Below, in pieces: positions 1 through 6,270 of a stretch of DNA of 8,259 bases (its first letter is position 1; every line of letters begins with the position of its first letter). This stretch comes from an uncultured Enterobacter sp. GTDB taxonomy: Bacteria > Pseudomonadota > Gammaproteobacteria > Enterobacterales > Enterobacteriaceae. The stretch is taken from NCBI GenBank assembly GCA_946477805.1, contig CAMKZP010000140.1, positions 1 to 8,259 of the forward strand, written 5' to 3'. Below the pieces are notes generated by a model that did not search any database, was not told where the DNA came from, and was given only the letters and a program-made list of their open reading frames with translations. A program made the position numbers and the translations under genes.

Positions 1-204
1 ATTTGTCGATGATATTAAAAGATAAAAGTCATGAGGTACGGATTTAGACAATTACCCCTTCTTCCGGAAATGCATTCCGAACTAAAAGCAGCTGTTACTA
101 CTTATTACCGGCACATTACCACCTCACTGCTAATTAATCTCGTAATGATAAATTAAGAAACGCTTAATCAAAGACTTTAAGCATAAAAAACATAGCGTTA
201 TTGA

Positions 205-226
205 GATTGTAAATGCTTTCACTTTT
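205..226 (+). promoter_or_regulatory. CRP-like binding site (candidate)
   Basis: The core reads TGTAA at 208-212, six bases, then TCACT at 219-223. This matches 8 of the 10 conserved positions of the CRP consensus TGTGA-N6-TCACA. Its centre lies about 65 bases upstream of the transcription start expected from the promoter candidate at 246-274, near the usual activating positions. Several enterobacterial fimbrial operons are CRP-dependent. The site was identified by eye only. Confidence 0.35.
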
Positions 227-245
227 CGCAATCAAAAATTATCAG

Positions 246-274
246 AAGACAAACTTAAATCTCGGAAATATTAT
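246..274 (+). promoter_or_regulatory. Sigma70-like promoter candidate for the operon
   Basis: A -35-like AAGACA (246-251, 4 of 6 to consensus) and a -10-like TATTAT (269-274, 5 of 6) are separated by exactly 17 bases. Transcription would start near 281 and give a leader of about 135 bases before the major pilin. An overlapping TATAAA at 272-277 is an alternative -10. The weak -35 would suit activation from the CRP-like box just upstream. AT-rich DNA produces such matches by chance. Confidence 0.35.
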
Positions 275-302
275 AAATGAAACGTAATGCCCAGCAGGAT
301 TT

Positions 303-377
303 CAGTTAACTACCCGCACGCATTTACGTAAGCGAAGAACTTTAAAACAGTTAAATATGTTATCCACGTACATTTAC
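303..377 (+). repeat. Imperfect direct repeat in the leader region
   Basis: The same three short motifs occur twice in the same order. The first copy (303-327) has CAGTTAA, then CACG, then CATTTAC. The second copy (348-377) has CAGTTAA, CACG and CATTTAC with slightly longer spacing. The copies could be paired binding sites for a regulator or an old duplication. The right copy runs into the left arm of the 372-395 hairpin. Confidence 0.4.
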
Positions 378-395
378 CCAAGTGAATGGGTAAAT
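372..395 (+). promoter_or_regulatory. Leader hairpin upstream of the major pilin
   Basis: ATTTACCCA (372-380) pairs perfectly with TGGGTAAAT (387-395), giving a 9-bp stem with a 6-base loop. It ends 9 bases before the Shine-Dalgarno AAGGAT (405-410) of the major pilin. No T-run follows, so it is not an intrinsic terminator. A role in 5'-end mRNA protection or translational control is inference. Confidence 0.55.
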
Positions 396-416
396 CTCAA
401 TATTAAGGATGTAAAA

Positions 417-944
417 ATGAAATTTGTTAAATTATCTGTTCCGGCTGTGCTTATCGCTGGCATGTTTAGCGCTGCGGCGATGGCAAGCGATGGCACCGTT
501 AACTTCACGGGCGACATCGTAAATGCACCTTGCGTCGTTTCAACCGACACGCAGAACCTGAACGTAAACCTGGGCCAGGTGAAATCTTCCACTTTTGCAA
601 AAGTGAAAGATTCATCAGCATATCAGGATTTTAAAATCATTCTGGAAGAGTGCACCACCACCACGCTGAAAAATACCAACATTACCTTCCGTGGCTCAAG
701 CGACGAACTGAATAAGGATCTGTTGGGTATCGGCGGCCAGTCTGGCGCAGCTAAAGGCGTGGGTATCGAAATTTCCGATGCCACGACTGCAACCGTGATT
801 CCACTGAACAAGCCGAGCTCTGACTACGCTCTGAAAGATGGCCAGAATACGCTGATGTTCAAAGCGCGTTACGTTTCTACCGCAATTCCTGTTGTTGCGG
901 GTCACGCTAACTCCCAGGCTGAATTCCAGCTGGCCTATAAGTAA
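417..944 (+). CDS. Major fimbrial subunit (type 1-like pilin)
   Basis: This 175-residue exported pilin is the likely shaft subunit: it is the first gene of the operon, lies directly upstream of the chaperone and usher, and uses mostly CTG for leucine, as highly expressed genes do. The signal peptide covers residues 1-23 and is cut after AMA. The mature N-terminus (DGTVNFTGDIV) has the alternating hydrophobic residues of a donor strand. Cys39 and Cys79 form the standard pilin disulfide. The C-terminus ends in AYK, with the conserved penultimate Tyr174 and Gly162 upstream (beta-zipper pattern). The start at 417 is chosen because AAGGAT lies six bases upstream and the signal peptide begins there. 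The in-frame ATG at 357 lacks a ribosome site and would add 20 residues ahead of the signal. Length fits the family. Exact fimbrial type is unknown. Confidence 0.93.
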   Translation: MKFVKLSVPAVLIAGMFSAAAMASDGTVNFTGDIVNAPCVVSTDTQNLNVNLGQVKSSTFAKVKDSSAYQDFKIILEECTTTTLKNTNITFRGSSDELNKDLLGIGGQSGAAKGVGIEISDATTATVIPLNKPSSDYALKDGQNTLMFKARYVSTAIPVVAGHANSQAEFQLAYK

Positions 945-952
945 TTCATTCA

Positions 953-976
953 GGGCACCAACAGTCGTTGGTGCCC
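953..976 (+). promoter_or_regulatory. Intercistronic hairpin between major pilin and chaperone
   Basis: GGGCACCAAC (953-962) pairs perfectly with GTTGGTGCCC (967-976) around a 4-base loop AGTC, a 10-bp GC-rich stem. It begins 8 bases after the pilin stop codon and ends 6 bases before the chaperone ribosome site. No T-run follows. Such hairpins in other fimbrial operons stabilise the upstream pilin message and give it excess over downstream genes; applying that here is inference. Confidence 0.75.
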
Positions 977-994
977 GTAACTGAGGAAATATCT

Positions 995-1693
995 GTGAAA
1001 TCTAAATTTAAACTGCTTGCTGCGGGTCTGTTATTAGCGGCCGCATCTCAATCTGCGTTTGCTGTGGGCGGTGTTGTTCTGGGTTCTACGCGTGTCGTTT
1101 TTGACGCAAAAAATAAAGAAGCCTCGCTCACGGTTGCTAATAAAACAGAAAAACAATACTTCCTTATTCAGTCCTGGGTTGACGACAGCAACGGTAATAA
1201 AAACGTTCCCTTTACGTTAACCCCTCCCCTTTTCCGGTTAAATGCCGCAAAAGAAAATATGTTACGCATTGTTAAAACACCGGGCGATGTGCCTGCCGAT
1301 CGTGAATCGGTGTTTTGGGTTAACGTCAAGGCCATTCCACCCGCGCCAGAGGAAGGTGAATCCCAAAACGTGCTGCAGCTGGCGATTAAAACCCGTATTA
1401 AGCTCTTCTATCGTCCAACAACGTTAACCACGAAAGTAGACGATGCCCCCGCACAATTACAGTGGTTCCACTCCGGCAATAAGCTCGTGGTGAAAAACCC
1501 ATCAGAATATTCAGTGACGTTAGATCAGGTGAAAATTAACGGCAACGACGTAAAAGACGTGAATATGGTTTTACCGAAAAGCGAAGCCACCTATGAATTC
1601 CCTGCTGCTGCGGGTAACGCTCAGGAACTGCAGTTTACGGCTATTACTGATTTTGGCGGACTGACCAACCCTGTTAAAGCCGTAATCAGATAA
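995..1693 (+). CDS. Periplasmic fimbrial chaperone 1 (FimC/PapD family)
   Basis: A 232-residue periplasmic chaperone that would bind nascent pilins by donating its G1 strand and deliver them to the usher. The signal peptide (residues 1-23) is cut after AFA. The family signature is clear: GSTRVVF with invariant Arg33 near the mature N-terminus, YFLIQSW at 55-61, TPPLF at 76-80, ADRESVFWVNVKAIP at 101-115, and LAIKTRIKLFYRP at 129-141 with invariant Lys136. Arg33 and Lys136 correspond to FimC Arg8 and Lys112, which anchor the subunit C-terminus. The F1-G1 loop is short, as in the FGS subfamily. The C-terminal domain contains VVKNPS and ITDFGG, as in FimC. The start is GTG at 995, six bases after GAGGAA (983-988); the upstream in-frame TTG at 968 lies inside the hairpin and is unlikely. 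No defect is visible. Confidence 0.95.
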   Translation: MKSKFKLLAAGLLLAAASQSAFAVGGVVLGSTRVVFDAKNKEASLTVANKTEKQYFLIQSWVDDSNGNKNVPFTLTPPLFRLNAAKENMLRIVKTPGDVPADRESVFWVNVKAIPPAPEEGESQNVLQLAIKTRIKLFYRPTTLTTKVDDAPAQLQWFHSGNKLVVKNPSEYSVTLDQVKINGNDVKDVNMVLPKSEATYEFPAAAGNAQELQFTAITDFGGLTNPVKAVIR

Positions 1694-1732
1694 TTAAATC
1701 GTTGCCATGGCACCATGATCAAGAGATAGCGA

Positions 1733-4402
1733 ATGTCACACGTTAAAATATCCCTAAAGGATTACAATTTTTTCAAATACACCTATAAAAAGAGAAAATT
1801 AGGATATTTTGCTATGGGTAGCATCGCTCTGGGTGTTTTTGCACAGGGCTGTTACGCCGAAGCTAATTTTAATCCCGCGTTTCTTGAGCATGTTGATGGT
1901 GATGTTGCCGATCTATCGGCATTCGCATCCGATAACGGCGGCCAGCAGCCGGGACGGTACCTGGTCGATATCATTATTAATGATATTAAAATGGACCACC
2001 GCTATGTCGAGTTTATCGCACCGCCTAAGAACGCTGCTGAAACAGAGAAAAACAAATCGGTTGGCCTTATTCCCTGTTTCACCCAGGAAGAGCTGGAGTC
2101 CTATGGCGTAAAATTCGCAAACAAAAGCGAAGAAAAAACCTCGGCAGATGAGAGCGCTCAAGACAATACTACAACAGAGAATACGGCCCAAAAAACCGAG
2201 TGCTCATTGACTTTACTCCAGGTCAAAGGCGCCACATATGAATTTGATTTTGGCCAGCAAAAATTATTACTCAGTATCCCGCAGGCGTTAATTTCACAAA
2301 ATGCCCGCGGCTACGTCGATCCCAAAAACTGGGACGACGGGATCACCGCGCTGTTGCTCGACTATGACTTTTCTGGAGCAAACGAGAAACAAAAGGAACA
2401 AGGGTCGTCGGTTTCCTCAGATTCCGGGGAAGGATCGCACGGTAATGGTACCGATAACAGCTATTACCTGAATTTACGTTCTGGCCTTAATCTCGGCCCG
2501 TGGAGATACCGTAACAACTCCGCGCTGAACAAAACCGACGGTGAACGAAACTGGCAGAGCATCAATAACTACGTGCAGCGCAGTATTGTGGCCCTTAAGT
2601 CGCAGCTGGTGATGGGTGACAGCTATTCAACGGCGGATATCTTTGACGGCCAGCAGTTCAGGGGCATTCAGCTCGCCTCTGATGATGAAATGCTACCCGA
2701 CAGTCTGCAGGGCTTCGCGCCTATCGTCAGGGGCATTGCAAAAACCAACGCCCAGGTCACCATCAGTCAAAACGGGTACGTCATTTATCAAAGCTACGTG
2801 TCGCCAGGCGCATTTGAGATTTCAGATCTCTATCCAAGCGGTAACAGCGGCGATTTGACGGTGGAAATAAAGGAAAGCGACGGCAGTTTGCAGACCTTTA
2901 TCCAGCCTTATGCCTCAGTCCCCGTATTGCAGCGCGAAGGCCGCACGAAATACAGCTTAACCGCTGGCGAATACCGCGACGGCTACGGCGGAGACACCCC
3001 TACGTTTGGGCAGTTCACGCTGATTCGGGGTTTTGCGAAGGGCCTGACGCTCTATACCGGCATGCAGGGCAGCGAAAACTACACCGCGCTTGCGCTGGGG
3101 GTGGGTAGCAACTTGGGCGAAATCGGTGCCGTATCGCTGGATGTCACCCAGGCGAAAACGAACCTGCCGGATGGCGTTACCGAGAAGGGGCAATCTTATC
3201 GGTTCCTTTACTCAAAATCGTTTGCAGACAGCGGAACCGACTTCAGATTACTGGGCTATCGCTATTCCACCAGCGGCTTTTACACCCTCCAGGAGTCTGT
3301 CGATCTCAACGATGAAGATAACAGCCTGGCAGAATTTGATATTCGCACGCACAAGCGCAGCAAAATTGAAGGGTCGATTAACCAATCAATGCCAGAAGGC
3401 TTTGGGTCTTTTTATTTTTCGGCCAGCGTGCAGGACTATTGGGGCGATGACTCAAAAGAGCAGACGCTGCAATGGGGCTATAGCAATACCTGGAACGGCA
3501 TTGCCTATAACCTGGCCTTTAACAACAGCTATATCTCAGGGCAGGATAACGATAAACAGTTCACGCTGAACGTATCCTTACCGTTAGACCGCTGGCTTAA
3601 TGGCTCATGGGCGACCTATAACATGACCCATGACAGCAGCGGGCAGATGACCCAGCAGGCCGGCATCAGCGGAACGCTGCTGGATGATAATAACCTTAAC
3701 TATAGCGTGAGCCAGAGCCAGGGCAATAAAGGCCAGGGCAGTTCAGGTAACGCCACCCTGATGTATCAGGGGCGCTACGGTAACTCCGATATTGGCTATA
3801 GCTATAACAAATATTCAAACCGCTTAAATTACGGTTTGAAAGGGGGAATGCTTGTCCACAGCGGCGGCATTACGCTTTCTCAGCCGTTAGGCGAGACCAT
3901 TGCTCTGGTGGCTGCGCCGGGTTCGGGCGATACCAAAATTAAAAATACCAATGGTGTCGAAACCGATGACCAGGGCTATGCCGTGCTGACATATATTTCA
4001 CCCTATCGTCGAAATACGGTCTCACTCGACTCAACGAGCCTGAAACAGAACGTCGAAATAGATGAAAGCGCAAAAGATGTCATACCGACGCGGGGCGCGG
4101 TGGTGAAAGCCTCTTTCGCCACCCATATTGGCTATCGCGCAATGATGCAAATAAAGCAGAGTAATGGAAAATATTTACCCTTCGGCACCTCCATTTCTCT
4201 CCAGAATAACGAAGGCGGAATTAACGCCGGTCTGGTGGGAGAAGCAGGCGAAGCTTATTTAAGCGGGCTGCCCGCGAAGGGATTGCTAATAGCTCAGTGG
4301 GGTAAAGGTGTTGGAGAGTCCTGTACGGTACATTACGAAATCTCTGACAAACAAGCGGAGACTGACATCGTCAGTCTTAAAGAAATTTGTGACAACCACT
4401 AA
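1733..4402 (+). CDS. Outer-membrane fimbrial usher (FimD/HtrE family)
   Basis: This 889-residue pore receives chaperone-subunit complexes and secretes the growing fibre. The long signal peptide (about 1-42, cut after CYA) is normal for ushers; an in-frame ATG at 1814 would remove the positively charged part of the signal, so 1733 is preferred. Mature sequence opens with EANFNPAFL, the chaperone-binding N-tail. The N-terminal domain runs to about 190, with Cys115-Cys157 and the motifs ARGYVDPKNWDDGI and LLLDYDFSG. The beta-barrel runs from about 243 to 730, interrupted by the plug domain (about 328-399, FAPIVRGIAKTNAQVTI onward). Two C-terminal domains follow (about 735-889), with Cys864 and Cys886 as the usual final pair. 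Oddities are a Glu/Thr/Ser-rich insertion at 131-156 between the N-terminal cysteines and a polar Ser/Gly/Lys linker at 216-242. Reading frame intact. A 10-bp palindrome TGCCATGGCA lies upstream at 1703-1712. Confidence 0.97.
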   Translation: MSHVKISLKDYNFFKYTYKKRKLGYFAMGSIALGVFAQGCYAEANFNPAFLEHVDGDVADLSAFASDNGGQQPGRYLVDIIINDIKMDHRYVEFIAPPKNAAETEKNKSVGLIPCFTQEELESYGVKFANKSEEKTSADESAQDNTTTENTAQKTECSLTLLQVKGATYEFDFGQQKLLLSIPQALISQNARGYVDPKNWDDGITALLLDYDFSGANEKQKEQGSSVSSDSGEGSHGNGTDNSYYLNLRSGLNLGPWRYRNNSALNKTDGERNWQSINNYVQRSIVALKSQLVMGDSYSTADIFDGQQFRGIQLASDDEMLPDSLQGFAPIVRGIAKTNAQVTISQNGYVIYQSYVSPGAFEISDLYPSGNSGDLTVEIKESDGSLQTFIQPYASVPVLQREGRTKYSLTAGEYRDGYGGDTPTFGQFTLIRGFAKGLTLYTGMQGSENYTALALGVGSNLGEIGAVSLDVTQAKTNLPDGVTEKGQSYRFLYSKSFADSGTDFRLLGYRYSTSGFYTLQESVDLNDEDNSLAEFDIRTHKRSKIEGSINQSMPEGFGSFYFSASVQDYWGDDSKEQTLQWGYSNTWNGIAYNLAFNNSYISGQDNDKQFTLNVSLPLDRWLNGSWATYNMTHDSSGQMTQQAGISGTLLDDNNLNYSVSQSQGNKGQGSSGNATLMYQGRYGNSDIGYSYNKYSNRLNYGLKGGMLVHSGGITLSQPLGETIALVAAPGSGDTKIKNTNGVETDDQGYAVLTYISPYRRNTVSLDSTSLKQNVEIDESAKDVIPTRGAVVKASFATHIGYRAMMQIKQSNGKYLPFGTSISLQNNEGGINAGLVGEAGEAYLSGLPAKGLLIAQWGKGVGESCTVHYEISDKQAETDIVSLKEICDNH
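4359..4377 (+). promoter_or_regulatory. Hairpin in the 3' end of the usher gene
   Basis: AGACTGAC (4359-4366) pairs perfectly with GTCAGTCT (4370-4377) around a 3-base loop, 22 bases before the usher stop codon. No T-run follows. It lies within coding sequence, so it may be fortuitous; if real it could slow 3'-5' decay of the upstream message. Confidence 0.35.
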
Positions 4403-4437
4403 TTTCATACTTACACAATCGTAAAACAGGAAATATC

Positions 4438-4977
4438 ATGAGCATTAATGGACATAACATTGCGAAATATGCACTGACAGTAATGGTACTGAGTGGTGCA
4501 GTAAATTCTGCCGCCTTTGCCGCAGATACAACGATCAACGTATCAGGCAATATTATTTCGCCAACCTGCACGGTGTCGTCTGAATCTCAGACCGTCTCCA
4601 TTCCGTTGGGTGAAGTTCAGGCAAATACCATTGCGGCCGCGAAAAGTTTTTCGCCATGGTCAAGCAACTACACGCTTAACCTGACGGGCTGCCCGAGCGT
4701 GACCACCAAAGTTAACGCCACCTTCGCCGGTACGGCGGATACTAACGACGCGAACGGCTATGCCAACGCCGCGTCTGGCGGATCTAAAGCCGTTAGCACC
4801 CAGCTGGCAAAAACCGATGGCACTACCTTCTTAAAGAACGGCTCCAGCTATGGCAACGTCACCGTCGATAAAGGCAATGCCAGCTTCACGGTTAAAGCGC
4901 GTCTTTACAGTGAAAAGGGTTCCGTTGCACCGGGTGCCGTGAGCTCTGCGGTGCAGGTCACCTTTACTTATAGCTAA
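4438..4977 (+). CDS. Fimbrial minor subunit 1 (type 1-like pilin)
   Basis: A 179-residue exported pilin lying 35 bases after the usher, with AGGAAA at 4428-4433 as its ribosome site. The signal peptide spans residues 1-28 and is cut after AFA. The mature N-terminus ADTTINVSGNII is a donor strand with alternating hydrophobics. Cys44 and Cys85 give the pilin disulfide, with SPTC and TGCP contexts. The C-terminus is VTFTYS with penultimate Tyr178. Its position after the usher suggests an adaptor or tip-fibrillum subunit. The sequence is rich in Ala, Thr, Ser and Gly, like a shaft pilin, so a second abundant subunit is possible. Gene order is the only basis for calling it minor. Confidence 0.9.
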   Translation: MSINGHNIAKYALTVMVLSGAVNSAAFAADTTINVSGNIISPTCTVSSESQTVSIPLGEVQANTIAAAKSFSPWSSNYTLNLTGCPSVTTKVNATFAGTADTNDANGYANAASGGSKAVSTQLAKTDGTTFLKNGSSYGNVTVDKGNASFTVKARLYSEKGSVAPGAVSSAVQVTFTYS

Positions 4978-5001
4978 GCCTGACGGATAAGTGAGCAAGG
5001 A

Positions 5002-5520
5002 ATGGTGAAATCAATCATGACGGCATTCTTTGCATTGTTACTATTATCCGACTGGATGAGTGTAGCGTTTGCTAATGAAGGAACAGCGGTCAATATTTCA
5101 GCCAATATTGTCGCTTCGCCCTGCATCCCTTCGGAAGATACGGTGCAGGGTAACGTTTCTTTGGGCAGTTTTTATACTTACCATTTGAGTAATAGCGGGG
5201 ATGCAACTGACTGGGTGCCCTTTACCCTTAAGCTGACGGATTGTCCTGCTACGACAACCGCCGTTACCGTTTCATTTAGCGGCGAGTCCGACGGTAGTAA
5301 TCCTGATTACTTTAAGAATATGGGCACCAGTTCAAATGTGGCTATTGAGATTCAAGACACCAAAGCAGGTCGTGTCCGTAACGGTGCGACTCGCTTAATA
5401 ACGGTAAATCCCTCGCATACTGCGAGCCTGGATTTACAGTCACGGATGGTGACGCCACAGGGCAATGCCACGGCTGGCTCGGTGACAGGGTTAGTGGAAC
5501 TGTCTTTCTCATACCAATAA
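5002..5520 (+). CDS. Fimbrial minor subunit 2 (type 1-like pilin)
   Basis: A 172-residue exported pilin, 24 bases after the preceding subunit. The signal peptide covers residues 1-24, cut after AFA. The mature part starts NEGTAVNISANIVASPC, a donor strand followed by Cys41; Cys81 (TDCP) completes the disulfide. It ends LSFSYQ with penultimate Tyr171. It keeps an ordinary donor strand, so nothing marks it as a PapH-type assembly terminator. The start is uncertain: AAGGA (4997-5001) abuts the ATG at 5002, TAAGTGAG (4988-4995) is better spaced, and GTG at 5005 is an alternative that changes only the first residues of the signal peptide. It is likely an adaptor near the tip, judging from its place before the chaperone-adhesin pair. 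Confidence 0.88.
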   Translation: MVKSIMTAFFALLLLSDWMSVAFANEGTAVNISANIVASPCIPSEDTVQGNVSLGSFYTYHLSNSGDATDWVPFTLKLTDCPATTTAVTVSFSGESDGSNPDYFKNMGTSSNVAIEIQDTKAGRVRNGATRLITVNPSHTASLDLQSRMVTPQGNATAGSVTGLVELSFSYQ

Positions 5521-5553
5521 AACCGAGCAGCATCAATGATGCTGCCTGGTTTT
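5519..5553 (+). terminator. Terminator-like hairpin inside the operon (attenuator candidate)
   Basis: AAAACC (5519-5524) pairs with GGTTTT (5548-5553). Inside it GCAGCATC (5527-5534) pairs perfectly with GATGCTGC (5538-5545) around a 3-base loop. Between these helices lie one G-T pair and one A-C mismatch. The right arm ends in TTTT, giving the look of a weak, possibly bidirectional intrinsic terminator. The left arm begins within the stop codon of minor subunit 2, so a terminating ribosome would cover it. Partial read-through into the second chaperone and adhesin is the inferred effect. Confidence 0.6.
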
Positions 5554-5570
5554 CCGTAAGAAGAATGAAT

Positions 5571-6245
5571 ATGCGCAACAGTCTACAACGCTTATTTATG
5601 GTCATGATCATTTTCACCTTATGCCCTGCGATGGCGAATGCAGGCATTGCACTCGGTGGTACCAGGCTAATATATGATGAAAATAAAAACTCGGCGTCTA
5701 TCGACGTACTGAATATAAATACACAAATATATCTTATTCAGTCATGGATAGAGAGTGCCGATCAATCACCTGCACCTTTTATATTGACGCCTCCGCTTTT
5801 CAAAATTGCAAAAAAAAGCCAGCGGAGCCTGCGCATAATGAAGAAAGCCGCCTCGCTTCCAGCAGACCGGGAATCAATATTCTGGCTTAACGTAAAAGCT
5901 ATTCCTTTAACAGATGATGATGGCAGTAAGATCCAGCTTGCCGTTAAAACGCGCATAAAACTGCTTTATCGTCCCAAAAACATTCAACATCCTCAGCAGG
6001 ATGTCGGTGATAAATTATCCTGGTCGTTGCAAAAAAATGAATTAACGGTCACTAACCCTACACCTTATTTCATGAGCTTTTATTCTGTTAGCCTTAATCA
6101 GAAAGAATTAAAAGGGATAAAAATTGTCGCCCCCAAAACAACGGCCAGATTTCCGCTGTCTGGGGTTGAGGCTCATGGCGTTTTATCCTGGAAAATCATT
6201 AATGACTTCGGCGTCGCCAGTCAGGCAATGACCCGTAAACTCTAA
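5571..6245 (+). CDS. Periplasmic fimbrial chaperone 2 (FimC/PapD family)
   Basis: A second complete chaperone of 224 residues. The signal peptide (1-24) is cut after ANA, so the mature protein begins GIALGGTR and places the invariant Arg at mature position 8, exactly as in FimC. Other family motifs are IYLIQSW, LTPPLF, ADRESIFWLNVKAIP and LAVKTRIKLLYRP, where Lys130 is the second anchor residue. The loop between the AIP and QLA motifs is about three residues shorter than in chaperone 1. The C-terminal domain has TVTNPTPYF and INDFG. The start at 5571 is preferred because TAAGAAGA (5557-5564) is well placed for it; ATG at 5565 is in frame but too close. The gene sits directly before the adhesin, suggesting a dedicated role in folding it; that is inference. 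Base composition is more AT-rich than the usher. Confidence 0.94.
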   Translation: MRNSLQRLFMVMIIFTLCPAMANAGIALGGTRLIYDENKNSASIDVLNINTQIYLIQSWIESADQSPAPFILTPPLFKIAKKSQRSLRIMKKAASLPADRESIFWLNVKAIPLTDDDGSKIQLAVKTRIKLLYRPKNIQHPQQDVGDKLSWSLQKNELTVTNPTPYFMSFYSVSLNQKELKGIKIVAPKTTARFPLSGVEAHGVLSWKIINDFGVASQAMTRKL

Positions 6246-6270
6246 CTCTCTTACCACAAGAGTCAACACC

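Larger units (their letters stand above)
1..416 (+). promoter_or_regulatory. AT-rich upstream regulatory region of the fimbrial operon
   Basis: There is no credible gene in this stretch. The only open frame entering from the left edge closes at a TAG at 45-47 and is too short to judge, so the tail of an upstream gene cannot be excluded. The region is AT-rich, as H-NS-bound fimbrial promoters often are, though H-NS binding is inference. It contains an inverted repeat CGGAA/TTCCG at 65-69 and 75-79, GCTTAA/TTAAGC at 162-167 and 177-182, and an 8-bp palindrome TTACGTAA at 324-331. I found no GATC site, which argues against a Pap-type Lrp/Dam switch, and no long inverted-repeat pair of the fimS type. 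Confidence 0.6.

Noticed and set aside
357..416. Extended start of the major pilin at the ATG at 357
   Set aside because: No ribosome site lies upstream, it would put 20 residues ahead of a standard signal peptide, and the 372-395 hairpin would fall inside it. ATG at 417 has AAGGAT at the right distance.
1..416. Invertible phase switch of the fimS type or Pap-type GATC switch
   Set aside because: No matching inverted-repeat pair at suitable spacing, no GATC in the region and no recombinase gene in the window.
968..994. TTG start at 968 for chaperone 1
   Set aside because: It lies in the right arm of the 953-976 hairpin, lacks a ribosome site and would extend the signal peptide with acidic residues. 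GTG at 995 has a good site.
1814..1816. Shorter usher start at the ATG at 1814
   Set aside because: The AGGAT upstream is tempting, but the signal peptide would lose its positively charged N-region. Long signals are normal for ushers.
2616..3569. Long alternative-frame ORFs within the usher gene on both strands
   Set aside because: They overlap a well-supported usher, have Arg/Ser-rich compositions typical of shadow frames and lack ribosome sites.
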